DNA from: Acorus gramineus
Taxonomy: Eukaryota > Streptophyta > Magnoliopsida > Acorales > Acoraceae
NCBI GenBank assembly: GCA_030737835.1
Contig: JAUJYN010000066.1
Location: 124,001 to 188,000, forward strand
Direction of reading: 5' to 3'
DNA: 64,000 nucleotides
Under the pieces are notes generated by a model. That model made no database searches. It saw only the letters and a list, made by a program, of their open reading frames with translations, and had not been told where the DNA came from. A program made the translations under genes and the position numbers. Shown piece by piece: positions 44,101 to 55,012 of the stretch. Each line of letters opens with the position of its first letter. Within the stretch, counting starts at the first letter, position 1.

Positions 44101-46020
44101 TCAGAAAATATTAAAGGAAAAGTCAGAGCAGGCCAGACTAGGGTGTTCACACCTTCTCAACTAACATATCAGATTTGGCAAGGCATACAAAAAGACAGCA
44201 TGCATGTAATCGAACAAATGGGAGAAATAACATAGGGAAAACATAGATTCATACTATTTTATGTTATCTCAATATCCATTGAATTGTAGTGGGCGCATAT
44301 AATTTTTAAATAGATATAAATGCAGTTCCATTGCAGGGGATAGAGCCCCATTGAGAATTGGAAGATATCTCCAAACTTCCAGATAATTTGTTTTATATAT
44401 TTCATGTTTCTCCCATTGTTTCATAATTTCACAATCTTTAGTTCTCCAGAAATTCCCATGCATAACTGACACACCATAAATACTAATCTCAAGCAAAGGC
44501 AATAAGAACACCAATGAATCAAACTCACAAGACATAAGGTCAAGGAACAGAATAATCTCCACAGTGTGACAAGCTCAAAAATTGTTTTTTGGGGTAACTA
44601 TGCAGGGCCTTTTTTCCTAATTAATTATTATTAAATAAATATTTATCAAACTAATCAAACAAAAAAAAATTTACAAAAGTACTCATCTGACTAGTCCACC
44701 CATGCCACGATGGCATATTGTTTAATGTTTATGTGTAAAATGCCAATGACAATGATGTTTTTGGGGTCAGATAAAAAATACGTCAATGGCATTACCATTT
44801 AACACTAGGTATTTTTTTCTATACGTCATTGTCATTGGTGTAATAACTATGTAAATCTAAAGACACCAATGCCAGTAGCACTAGTTTAAGGTTGCCTGTT
44901 TTTACGATATTCTCAATGACATCTTATCAGAAATATTGGTCAAACGCCTTATGTTATTCTCAACAACATCTTATCAGAACTATTGGTAAAATGCCATTGA
45001 AGATGGCATATTTATTTAATAAAAAAAGTGTCAAAAAAATTATCGCCGTTGACGTTTTTAATGCCAACGTGACATGGGTTGACCGATCATATGACTACTT
45101 TGATAAATATTGTTACAAAAATCATAATTAATTAGGGGAAAAGGCCACTAAGTGGAGAATAGCTAACAAATTTAAAACCCAATTTATGCTAACTTCTCAT
45201 CAATAATTGAGCTTCAGTATGGTGCATTCTCATTCCCTGTTATTTCCAAGTGCCACAGCTCATATCAAAACACAATATCATCCACCACAGTACACACCAA
45301 ATACATTATCAAACAGCCGATTTCAAGAAAAACCATCAAGAACATGCATCACAAATTAAACCCAATCTTTGCTCCCTCAAAAACGTGCCCTCTCTTCAAT
45401 GCCAATTATCAGCCATTGTAATCTCAAAAACCCTCATAAATTCTCTAATCACCTAGACAACAAAACTATGTTATCCAATCTGATCCAAAAACAGTCACCA
45501 CCAAACATAACAAGCATTGAATCAAATATAACACCACACAACAAAGAAAATCCAAATTAAAAAAAAAAAGAAGGAAACATTCATCTCAAACAAACAAAAG
45601 AAGAATCCAATCCAAAAGGAGGGATAATAAACCTCACCTGTTCCCCTTGATCTTGAACCATGCCTCGGCGCAGTGACCGTGCGCGATCCCCAAATCATTC
45701 TTGCAACCACACCCCAACTTCATCAGCAAATCCAAGCCGTCCGTCTTCCTCTCCCAGCTCAGGTGACAGATCCTGCAAACCATCTCCTCTCCCTCCCTTA
45801 AATCCTCACCGCCACCGCCATCGCCGTCGATCACATCGATGACAACGCAATCACCACCGCCGCCGCCGTCCCGATCCTTCGGCGCCGCCTTCTTCACCTC
45901 CGCCGTCCTCGCCAGCTCCGTCTCCAGAGAAGAGACGACGATCACGCACTCCGTAGGCGGAGGGGGGATCCCGTCCGCGGAGTCGCTGCGCGGGACCTCA
46001 TTTGACATTCTCTCGCTCAT
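41141..46020 (-). CDS. RINGv (RING-CH, MARCH-type) zinc-finger membrane protein, two exons
   Basis: Exon 1 is 46020-45638 and exon 2 is 41366-41141, both minus strand, joined by a 4271-bp intron with GTGAGG donor and AACACAG acceptor. The join falls inside Arg128 and keeps the frame, giving 202 residues. Such proteins are E3 ubiquitin ligases, usually of membranes. The C4HC3 RINGv finger uses Cys82, Cys85, Cys104, Cys106, His114, Cys117, Cys130 and Cys133; the last two Cys lie in exon 2, so the intron splits the finger. After it come GFMEAWNERR, a Ser/Gly-rich linker, and one hydrophobic segment near the C-terminus, FCNFLMACLIIAFILPWFF (179-197), a likely membrane anchor. A Gly/Asp-rich region (51-72) precedes the finger. 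The intron holds a MITE and a tRNA fragment. The start is the first ATG; Met5 is an alternative. Confidence 0.88.
42875..42898 (+). other. 5' fragment of a tRNA-Arg-like sequence
   Basis: GACTCCGTGGCCCAATGGAT and the following AAGG match the acceptor strand and D-arm of plant tRNA-Arg. The anticodon and T arms are absent, so this is a tRNA fragment or a truncated SINE head, within the RINGv intron and on the opposite strand. Confidence 0.55.
44605..45146. mobile_element. Intronic MITE with TIR GGGCCTTTTTTCC
   Basis: Left end GGGCCTTTTTTCCTAATTAA and right end TTAATTAGGGGAAAAGGCC are inverted, and similarity continues inward (AATATTTATCAAA on both arms). Inner inverted words CAATGACAATGATG and CATTGTCATTGG add a second fold-back layer. 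The flanks do not give a convincing TSD. It lies in the large intron of the RINGv gene. Confidence 0.7.
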
Positions 46021-46740
46021 TCTTTGTTTGAATGTGAGGGCATGTAATAATTATTATTATTAATTAATATATATAATGCGCCAACGTATTAAATTCTAAA
46101 TCAATGAAAGCTTATTCGAGAATTAGCTGGAATCCTACGGAATCGGGCGCGTATCTTTCGTTATTTCTTTGTTTCCCTACTATTCGAGTGCCAAATTCGC
46201 TGCTTCCATTTTTTCTCTCTGTTTTTTTTTTGAAAGTTTCGAAAATAGAGATGACGGAGAAAGAAAGTATTATTTAATGATTTATATACTTTTAAAATAA
46301 GATAAGTTTGTTCTTTTTAAATTTCGGATCAACGCGGACACCTCCTTGGGAATTTATTGTTGTTGCCAATAAATAGTCTCTTGAAATATTGGAGGATAAA
46401 ATGCGTTTGGACCCTCAAATTTTATAAGTTCATAGAAACACCCTATATGACAAAAAGTATGCAATCACACCCTTTCTCGTTAGATTTTTCATTAATATAA
46501 AATAAAAGTATGATTTTTAACCTTTTAATCCAATGTTTTTTATGTTTTCATATTTTAATTAATTATTATGTTATTTAATTCTCACAAAAATACATTCAGA
46601 TGCATTTGAAGAGTTAATATTGATAAAGTATGTTTAGAATTAATAATTAATTTTTTATTGGATATTTAGAGACTTAAGGGTAAAATAGTAATTTTATTTT
46701 ATTTTTATCCTATCTTAATAGAAAAATATTATAACATACG
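46021..46740. other. Upstream region of the RINGv gene
   Basis: Probable promoter and 5' leader of the minus-strand RINGv gene next to 46020, then AT-rich DNA. No motif stood out enough to annotate. Confidence 0.4.
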
Positions 46741-46744
46741 GTGT

Positions 46745-47135
46745 AAGTGGGTATTGTGGGCGGTGTGGCCGACTCAGAACGCGATTGTTTTTAAAGGTCA
46801 AATCGTTTATGCCAAAAACATTTGGGAGTTGATGATTAGTTTTATCCAGGATTGGGAAAGATTTTGTGAGGGGCTCGGTCAGTGAGGGTTTTGGTGGGAG
46901 AGGTGCTCATCGCGTGACCCCTTTTTGGGAAGGGAGGAGGAACGGGTGCCTCGACTTAGTGTTTCATGCGTAGATTTCTCTTCTACCTTTGTGGTTTTAG
47001 ATGTGGCTCTCATTTCTTCATGTTCGCTTTTATTTTGGGGTCTTTGTTTTCTTTATCATTGCTTGAATTTATTCTTTCGGCTTTAGCCTTTTATTAAAAT
47101 AAATGGATCACTTACCATATTCATAAAAAAAAAAA
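46745..47135 (+). mobile_element. LINE 3'-end fragment
   Basis: Translation gives WVLWAVWPTQNAIVFKGQIV, the WxxWxxRNxxxFK block that follows zf-RVT in plant LINE ORF2 and is also seen in the copy at 935-1541. A 3' UTR follows, ending in ATAAAAAAAAAAA. GGTGTAAGTG before it and GATGTAAGTG after the tail may be the TSD. Confidence 0.6.
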
Positions 47136-47209
47136 GTGATGTAAGTGCATGTTTTTAAATGCTTACCATATTCATAAAAAAAATGTGATGTAAGTGCATG
47201 TTTTTAAAT
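47111..47209. repeat. ~50-bp tandem duplication
   Basis: CTTACCATATTCATAAAA, then GTGATGTAAGTGCATG and TTTTTAAAT occur twice in a row, differing mainly in the length of the A-run. Confidence 0.8.
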
Positions 47210-47424
47210 TTTGAAAACCACATGACCCAAATGTATTTTACACAATGTTATATTTATCAAACTGTTATCATGACATTGAATTTGGGTTTATTCCTTAACC
47301 TACTTTTCCAACACACAAAACTATGTCACGCTATCCATCCCTGCCTTCACATATTGGGTGATGATCCGAAGGCATGAGTACATTTCCTTGCATAGCTTTT
47401 CTATCAACTTCAATAGCTACAATA

Positions 47425-47767
47425 GTCCCCAACGGCTTTGGCTGGGTGGATATGGACACCCTCTTTCAAAAGGAGCTCTCGGGTCAATTCTTGGTGATGC
47501 CAAGAAAAGAAAAAAAAAAAAAAATTATGTTTTCATCTTCGTCCCTAGTTGGTTGTGTTTGTGGTGGGCTTGACTCACATGAACTTTTAACCAAGTTAGG
47601 GTGGGCTTTGGTCTCCTAAACAGTAGGCCCATGCTTTGTGTGTGTGACCAGCTTTTGGGTTGAGTATGTTTTAATGGGCTCTGTCCACGTTGTTGTAATC
47701 GTCCTACTGAACTTATCAGTTTGTAATTGCCCTACATAACCTTATGTACAAAAAAAGGTAAAAAAAA
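47425..47767 (+). mobile_element. tRNA-derived SINE with exact 16-bp TSD
   Basis: Flanked by TTCAATAGCTACAATA at 47409-47424 and 47768-47783. The head carries a box A-like TGGCTGGGTGG and a box B-like GGGTCAATTC, the split pol III promoter of tRNA-derived SINEs. The tail is ACAAAAAAAGGTAAAAAAAA. It is 343 bp, long for a plant SINE, possibly with a duplicated or fused body. The exact TSD indicates recent insertion. Confidence 0.8.
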
Positions 47768-47899
47768 TTCAATAGCTACAATAAATATCTATACATGATA
47801 GAATGCATGTGCAAATGCACATATATAATCATGGTCATGACTCTCATGTCCATCCCATGGATGTCTTCATCCTTAAATCCCACCATTCGTTTCTCCTTA

Positions 47900-48092
47900 G
47901 CGTGCGTTTGGTTGCGCGATTGTGCAGTTTTTACGATTAGAGGAAACTACTTCACGCAGACAGATTTTAAACAGAAAGTGCCCAAAAGCTGCGATTTTGA
48001 AAAGTTGGGGGGGGGTTGAACTTTCTGCATAATCAATTTTAAAACTCAGATTCCTTCATATTTAATTTTGCAATCCTGCAACTAAACGCATC
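47900..48092. mobile_element. MITE with GTGCGTTTGGTTG ends
   Basis: The left end GTGCGTTTGGTTGCGCGATT and right end, complement GATGCGTTTAGTTGCAGGAT, are inverted copies. GCGTTTGGTTG ends are common in plant hAT and PIF/Harbinger MITEs. The boundary and TSD are not resolved. Confidence 0.6.
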
Positions 48093-48722
48093 TTGTATAT
48101 TGCAGTGATCCAAAATTACCTATGTGATTGTTTTATTTTATTTATTTATTTATTTTTTGGTGGAGGTGGAAAGGCCACAAAGGCAGGTTACATTTCATAG
48201 ATTATATCATTCCCTTATACATGACATTGCAGCAGCCCAAAAACATCAGCATGCAACGATTGTATACATTTATCAAAAGAGGAAAAAAGAGGACCTAATA
48301 GATCTTGTACCTCTGTGGACCGGAGAGCATTGTTTGGTGATGAAAGTTGGCGACTCCAAGCAAACCGAGCTAGCTTCTCCGGGCCGCCAACACGATCAAC
48401 CTTGACATATTTTATGGAATGAAGAGAGGAAGCCAATTCTTGAATACGACAAACTATATGATAGATATGCGGTGGACCCTCCGCCGAGCTATCAAAGATA
48501 GAGACCATCGACTGGGAATCGGTGTAGATGACTACATCTTGGCAACCTATCAAATTGCACTATGAATGCCCATTCTAATAGCCTCCACCTCCATCCGAAA
48601 CAGGATGGCCCACAGCCATGACTGAAATACCGCATCTAGAATCCTATGCTGGCCATAGAGAACAAACGCAACCCCCGCCGTTTTAGTGTGCAGGTCAACA
48701 CTTCCATCTGCAAACGCATATG

Positions 48723-50844
48723 TGACGATGTGGATTTTTGATGATGGGTGGTCGTAATCCGGTTCTTTCGAACTCAGTTTCGATCATTATGCGACGTACC
48801 GAATCTCCGTTCAAAGGATTGTCCAAGCTCGCTCGACTGCTTACTAGGACGTAATTGTGATCGCCACTTGCTTTTCCTCAAAAGCAAGAAAAGAAGATGT
48901 TCTTCTATTGCTCGCTTGTATAGGGAAATTGTGGATTCTCTTCACATTGACGCAACCGGCCACGCAACGCGGTGAAGCTCAAGTACCTTGCACAAAATGA
49001 TTAAGATCTGGTTTTAAAAAAAAGTGTAGTAAATTATTAAAAAAAGAAAATAAGATCTGGTTATGTTATGGACTATCCACAAATAAAGTAAGATATGTAA
49101 AATCCAAATAAAACCTGACGGCCTAGTTTTCAACAGTCCCAAAAACAGATCAGAGAGTCAGTAACACAAAGTAGTTTAATGCACTGAAGGGCTTGGAAAT
49201 CCGAAGATCAAACGGGGCAGCCCGACTGCTCTACCACCAGCCGTCCAAAAAAAAAAAATCAACAGCAACTACAATAGAGAATTAATTTTTATTGAAATAG
49301 CAAAAAAGAAAAATTCATGATGACCAATTGACTTTCGCATGGACATGGACCATCAATAAATGTAGGAGACCGCCCCAAATGCATGCAAAAAAAAAAAACA
49401 CAGATCACACCGACGGCTCTACAAGGAGCCGTCGCTAGACAATTTAGCTTTTTAGCAAATAAAACTAGTGAGCAAAACAGGTGAATCGACGGCTCTAGTT
49501 GGAGCCGTCGACAGAAAGCCCCATATTTTTAGAAAACAAATAAGAAAAGAGTGTTTATGGGAAAGCAAAGCAAGGGAACAGTAACACAATAGCTTAGCAG
49601 TAAAAGAAAGGCAATACAAAATGAATAGACAAGTAGAACAATAAGATAGACAGATAAAGAGCAATGATAATAAAAAAAAAATCAAAAGAAAGCAAGTAAA
49701 TAGAGTTAGTAGTCCTTGGGATGAACCCAAACTTGATGAGATAGGGGGTTCTCAAATGGTCTTAAGACCAACTGGCCGACGGCCCTAGAGTAGGCCGTTC
49801 GTCAGCTGCGTCTTCTTTTTAAAAGAGGAGTTTTAAGTCCAAGAGATATGCAACCACCAACACTCAATTTCTTTAAACTATCTTCTTATATGATTAAAAA
49901 GGGGTTTACAAGAGTTGGTTTACAAGGTTTCTTTTGGATTGGGTTATGGGAGTTCTAATGGAACCCTAAAAGAAACAAAAGAAAATGAAGGAGATGGAGG
50001 TGAGTGAGCAAGGTAAAATGGGGCTTTCTTCTCTGTATTCTCTCCTCTCTTTTAGGCTAAAAGTGGACATGGGAGTGGCTGAATTCGTGGGTCTTTCTTC
50101 CTTCTCCTTGCTTGCCTTTCTTCTTCACTCTATCCCTCTATTTATAGAGTTTTGCAACCAACCACCTTTACACAACACATAGGGCCATTTAATGCACCCT
50201 TTCCCATCTCCCAAAAACCTGCAAACATGTCCCCTCTGAGTGGTAGTCGAAAGAGGAGCGCCATTTCCTTTTACCCAGCTGTTTTGCCAGTTTTTTTAAT
50301 GTTAATAGATCGAGGGATCCTCCTATGGACATCACCCAAAATTGACGGCTCCTGCCCCATCTGTCCCTTTTTTAAGTGTCTTTCATGATCCTCATTCTAT
50401 AATCTTTCCAACGCCACTGACGGATCGAGATCGGAGGTGTATTGCTCAAGTTATGATCCGATCTTGTGGGGCTGTCCAACCGCAGAAGGAAAAACGATGG
50501 CTCCTCTAGTGGCCATCGCCCAAAACTGATGGCTCATGGCCTAGCCATCAATTTTTGAAGTCATGATCCTCATTCTGTGAGCTTTCCAATGCCGCTGACA
50601 GATCAAGAATCGGAACTGTATTGATCAAGTTATGATCCAATCTTGTGAGGGTGTGCGATTGTCTGTTTGAGAGCATTCCTTCTACTTCTTCTTGGGCCAA
50701 ATCACCTTGATCTTGAATTTTTTGTTGTTGTCTAATCTTGGGTGATTACTTTTAAGAGAATACGTGGTTCAAGCCTGCATAAATCAAATATTACAAGAGA
50801 TAAGTATTATGCTATTTTGATCGGTCAAAAATGGGGCATCTACA
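48723..50844. mobile_element. Solo LTR, 2.1 kb, probable Ty3/gypsy
   Basis: Starts TGACGATGTGGATTTTTG and ends AATGGGGCATCTACA, with TSD ATATG at 48718-48722 and 50845-50849. There are no protein domains and no second LTR, so I read it as solo. It contains short perfect palindromes of the CGACGGCTC type (49413-49436 and 49485-49508), weaker relatives farther right, and CTATTTATAGAG near 50138. The family is uncertain; the ends resemble plant Tat/Retand-type LTRs. Confidence 0.75.
49183..49241 (-). other. tRNA-like remnant
   Basis: On the minus strand, TGGTGGTAGAGCAGTCGG resembles a tRNA D-arm/box A, followed 18 bases on by CGTTTGATC, box B-like. The spacing is too short for a tRNA. It may be a decayed SINE head inside the LTR. 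Confidence 0.3.
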
Positions 50845-52226
50845 ATATGTCCTATCCAATGAGGGAGTGGATATGGGTAATACCTGTGTGTATAACTGCT
50901 GAGGAAAGACTCTCAGAGGCAACTCCTCCTTGCTTAGATGGTTAATGCATTCATATGCATGGGATAGTTCCCAACTCACAACCCATCGAGGATGATGCCA
51001 TTGGCATTGGAAAATAAAAAGATTCCTAGCCCTCCATATATTCCACTACACCGCAACAAATACAGTGACGCCGAGAGCCCAATCCTTCCGCTTATCAAGA
51101 ATGACCACCTGCATAATATCTGTCCAACAAGTAGTTTGAGAAATTTGAGTCAAAGAACGTAGTTGACTCGAAATATAGCTCCACACATCTGCTGCAAATG
51201 GACATTTGAGGAAGAGATGATACGAGGTTTCAAGTTGAACTTAGCAGAAAGGGCATGCCTGGTCCATGTGGCAACCTATCCCATCAAGGAGTGCTCATGT
51301 TGGCAATCGATCCCATAATAACTGCTAGAGAAACAACTTGAATTAGGGACATATCGGTAGGCGCCATATCCACTTCCATAGCAGAGTAGGATTGGTATTA
51401 GACGGGGGAAGGAGAAGCTGATACAAGTCCCGAACCCAGGGTTTGATCGTTGGAGTCAACTCCCAACGCCACTCGTGTTCTCCAACTTGGACCTCTGGCA
51501 ATCAGGACTCCATAATGCACTCTATGAATGACATCCGAGCAAGGTTCTGTCACAACCAACTTCCATTATGAATGACATCCAATAATTTGAAGTCGAGGAT
51601 GACATTGTCCATATTTAAAAAGAAAGGAAGCCGTGAAAAAGGCACCGGCATGAACCATGGGTCTCTCAATAAATCCACCTCTGTAAGGGTCCCTAGAATT
51701 TTATGAACATGTTGACGAATAAAAGTAAGCCCCTCACAAAGCTGATGCCAAGTCCAAGATGAATGCTATGGTCGAGGGAGTTCCCATGGATTGCCAGACC
51801 CATTTGTGCTTCAAGCCAAACACCTATTGAACCATTGAAGGGCGCAACAATACACGATATGCCATGATAGCAAGTGAGGCCACCCTGAGTAATGAAGTTC
51901 GACGAATGCCACAACAAAATGTCAAAGGGCAAAGGAAGCAGCCCAGAATTTACCATGTGATTGTTTTATTATACAAAGACGATCCTATTGCAGTGTTTAC
52001 AATTTTTTTATTTTTTTATTTACGTCATCTGGTGGGGGCTTTCAATGCAAAAGTTTGAACGATTTTCCGTTTGTGCACACGTGGAGTCTATCAGTTAATT
52101 AAAAAGGCTGTTTCCTGTTTCCATCTGAACCCCTATGGAATACCCAATCTCTTCCGCAGTCGTATGATCGAACACGCCAAAACGCTTCCAAACTTTTGAG
52201 AGTCAAAAAGAACGGACGCAGCGACG

Positions 52227-52985
52227 ATGTGCACGTTAGAGAAGCGTGGGAAGGTCTTCCACCTGATCCTCACCGGCCCCGACGAGCAGCACCGCCTCAA
52301 CCCCACCACCATCGACTCCATCCGCTCCGCCCTCGCCCAGATCCGCTCCGATTCCACCCCCGGCTCCGCCCTCGTCACCTCCTCCGACGGTCGCTTCTTC
52401 TCCAACGGCTTCGACCTCGCCTGGGCCTCCTCTCCCTCCGCCGGAGGCTCCGACCCCGCCGTCGCCCGCCGCCGACTCGGCCACATGGTCTCCCTCTTCT
52501 CCCCCTTGGTCGCCGATCTCCTCTCCCTCCCCATGCCGACCATCGCCGCCGTCACCGGCCACGCCGCCGCCGCGGGGTTCGCCCTCGCCGTCTGCCACGA
52601 TTACGTGCTGATGAGGAAGGACAAGGGGTTCCTCTACATGAGCGAGATCGATTTGGGGCTTCCCTTACCGGGGTATTTCATGGCCCTTTTGAGGTCAAAG
52701 ATCGTGAATCCGATGTGGCGGAGGGAGGTGACGATGAGGGGGGCGAGGGTTTCGGCGGATCGCGCGGTGGAGATGGGGATCGTCGACTCCGCGCACGGCG
52801 ACGCGGGGGAGACGATCGAGGCTGCGCTGCGCCTCGGGGAGGAGCTCTCTACGAGGGGTTGGGACGGACACGTGTACGCCTCGATGAGGGTGCAGTCGCT
52901 TCCCGAGGTGTGCGGGGCCGTTGGATTGGGTTTGGGTGGTGGTGGGAAGGTCGAGCGGGAGGAGACCGCAGTTGCACGGTTGTGA
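52227..52985 (+). CDS. ECI: Peroxisomal enoyl-CoA delta isomerase / hydratase-like protein (ECI family)
   Basis: This intronless gene encodes 252 residues of the crotonase fold. Plant ECI proteins shift cis/trans-3-enoyl-CoA double bonds so that unsaturated fatty acids can enter beta-oxidation in peroxisomes; one Arabidopsis member also acts on indole-butyric acid. The opening MCTLEKRGKVFHLILTG is characteristic. Oxyanion-hole loops are FFSNGFDLAWA (57-67) and GHAAAAGFALAVCHDYV (111-127). Glu140 in LYMSEIDLGLPLP is the likely catalytic acid. PELCG-type C-terminal helices follow (PEVCGAVGLGLG). The protein ends ARL, an accepted plant PTS1 tripeptide, supporting peroxisomal import. The length fits the family (about 240 residues). 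Codon use is very GC-rich. A LINE lies ~260 bp upstream and an LTR remnant ~175 bp downstream. Isomerase versus hydratase activity cannot be told from sequence alone. Confidence 0.92.
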   Translation: MCTLEKRGKVFHLILTGPDEQHRLNPTTIDSIRSALAQIRSDSTPGSALVTSSDGRFFSNGFDLAWASSPSAGGSDPAVARRRLGHMVSLFSPLVADLLSLPMPTIAAVTGHAAAAGFALAVCHDYVLMRKDKGFLYMSEIDLGLPLPGYFMALLRSKIVNPMWRREVTMRGARVSADRAVEMGIVDSAHGDAGETIEAALRLGEELSTRGWDGHVYASMRVQSLPEVCGAVGLGLGGGGKVEREETAVARL

Positions 52986-53459
52986 TCTGTTTGATTTGTG
53001 GGCCTTCTTTTTATTAGACGGCTGTGATTGGGGTGATGTTAAAGGAATAAATGAATTGGACATGATTGTATCGCGTGAGGTGGACTGTTGTATGTTATCA
53101 AATATCAAGTGTTCCAAATTAATCGTAAATAAACTCATTTTCGTGAGATTTTTTTTTTTTAGATACATAGAGGAAACCCTAAAATACCAGATAAAGAATC
53201 TAGAAAAACTACGAAACTAATAATATCACAATAATGATAATAAAGATATATTATTATCCTAATAATGATTCTTTAACACCCCCTCCCAAACTCTAAAAGG
53301 TAGAACCCTTAGAGTTTGGACAAAAATGAGAATGTGGCGAAGGATGGCGACAACACGTGCAGGAGAAGTAGGGGCACGTGCAGGTGCGGCAGGGGTGCAA
53401 CAAAGGCACGGTAAGGGCTCTGCAGAGGCGCGTGTGATGGCCGCAATGCTGCGAAAAAG

Positions 53460-53850
53460 AGAAAGAGCGCACATAGAAGAAGACATGCGTAGTGGGAGCA
53501 AGAGAAGTAGCGAGATTGCACGAAGAGCGCGAGAGCGGTCGATGCCGCAAGGAGATGCGCGGAGGTGTGCAAATCTGCGAAAAGAGAAAAAGCGAACATA
53601 GAAGAAGACATGCGTAGAGGGAGCAAGAGAAGAAGCGAGATTGCACGAAGAGCGCGAGAGCGGTCGATGCCACAAGAAGATGCGCGAAGGTGTGCAAATC
53701 TGCGAGGAGAGAAAGAGCGCACATGAAAGAAGACATGCGTAGAGGGAGCAAGAGAAGAAGCGAGATTGCACGAAGAGCGCCAGAGCGGTCGATGCCGCAA
53801 GAAGATGCGCGGAGGTGTGCTAATCTGCGAGGAGAATCGTAGAGATCTCG
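53460..53850. repeat. ~125-bp tandem repeat, three units
   Basis: Units begin GAAAGAGCGCACAT (near 53460, 53585 and 53712) and contain GACATGCGTAG, GAGATTGCACGAAGAGCGC and GCGGTCGATGCC. Open frames on the minus strand (MSSSM-type repeats) are by-products of the repeat. Confidence 0.85.
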
Positions 53851-54194
53851 GATGACGAAAAGAATCACACAGATGCATAGAGAACGAAAAATCGAGCAAA
53901 ATGGACCCCTGGAACACCTTAATCGGACTTCCGGAGAGGAAGTTATGACCGATTTAGTGATTTTTGAAGTCTCAAGGAGGTGCCGGAGGCGCCGGAGGGC
54001 GGCCGGAGGAGCCGGAGGCGGAGAGCGGCCGGAGGCGGCCGAGTGCAGCGGAGAGCGCCGGAGAATTGCCGAAGGGCCGCCGGAAGATTGCCGGAGGCGG
54101 CGGAGGGCGGCCGGAGGACGGCGGAGATTGGTGCCGGCGGAGGAGAGCGGCAGCCGCTGGTGGTGCACGCTGGCTCCGGGACGCATATGGGGCG

Positions 54195-54480
54195 CGCTGG
54201 GGAGGCGTCCCGGACAGGATCCCGGGAGACCCGGGAGCGCTGGCACGCGTAGATCCCGGGATATCCGGGAGCGCTGGCAGGGCAGATCCCGGGATATCCG
54301 GGCTGGCACGCGCTGGCAGGGCAGATCCCGAGAGATCCGGGAGCACTGGCAGGGCAGATCCCGGGATGTCCGGGAGCGCTGGCATGCGCTGGCAGGGCAG
54401 ATCCCGGGATGTCCGGGAGCGCTGGCATGCGCTGGCAGGGCAGATCCCGGGATATCCGGGAGCGCTGGCACGCCCTGGCA
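54195..54480. repeat. GATCCCGGGATATCCGGGAG repeat array
   Basis: About seven units of 30-45 bp, each with a palindromic core CCCGGGATATCCGGG and a spacer GCGCTGGCA. A single related site, GATCCCGGGAGATCTGGGAT, occurs at 37627 in the coding copia leader. Confidence 0.85.
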
Positions 54481-54589
54481 GGGCTAGCAGGGCACAACGG
54501 CACGGCACGGCAGGGCAAGGGCTGGGCGCGGCAGGGCCGGGCGAGCAGCGGCAGGGAGGCGCCGGCAGCGGCAGGGGCGGCGCCGGCAG

Positions 54590-55012
54590 TGGCACGATGG
54601 CGACAGCAAGGGCACGACGGCGACGACGACGGCAAGGGCACGACGACGAAGGCAAGGGTACGACGGCGACGACGACGGCAAGGGTACGACGGCGACAGCG
54701 ACGGCAAGGGCACGACGGCGACGGCAAGGGCACGACGGCGACGGCGACGGCAAGGGCACGACGGCGACGACGACGGCAAGGGCACGACGGCGACGGCAAG
54801 GGCACGACGGCGACGGCAAGGGCACGACGGCAACAGCGACGGCAAGGGCACGACGGCGACGGCAAGGGCACGACGGCGACGACGACGGCAAAGGCACGAC
54901 GGCAACAACGACGGCAAGGGCACGACGGCGACGGCAAGGGCACGACGACGACGGCAAGGGCACGACGGCGACGACGACGGCAAGGGCACGACGGCAACAA
55001 CGACGGCAAGGA
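54590..55012. repeat. GGCAAGGGCACGACGGCGAC minisatellite
   Basis: About twenty units of 18-27 bp, built of GGCAAGGGCACGACGGCGAC with variable GAC/ACG triplet additions. It is open in most frames because the units are mostly multiples of three; the predicted Arg/Gly/Asp or Pro/Ser proteins are not credible genes. Confidence 0.9.

Larger units (their letters stand above)
48137..51945 (-). mobile_element. 5'-truncated LINE, minus strand, with a solo LTR inside
   Basis: The LINE is flanked by direct repeats containing ATGTGATTGTTTTATT (48122-48137 and 51955-51970), preceded by ATTACCT and TTTACC, a target duplication of about 20 bp. The A-rich tail (AATAAATAAAT) is at the left. From right to left it reads a linker, then LLWDRLPT, CHMDQACPFC, LETSYHLFLKCPFAADVWSY (zf-RVT), WNIWRARNLFIFQ, and RNase H (YAFADGSVDLHTKTAGVAFV, RMEVEAIRMGIHSAI, YTDSQSMVSIF). 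Stops and frameshifts are present. The solo LTR 48723-50844 lies within the RNase H region. The right end is only ~260 bp upstream of the isomerase ATG. Confidence 0.82.

Noticed and set aside
52236-52598. Minus-strand Gly-rich frames and other frames over the isomerase gene
   Set aside because: Shadows of the GC-rich, third-position-biased isomerase coding sequence on the other strand or frame.
53293-54471. 392-codon minus-strand frame as a candidate protein gene
   Set aside because: It spans two unrelated tandem-repeat blocks inside the LTR element and has no domain or start context.
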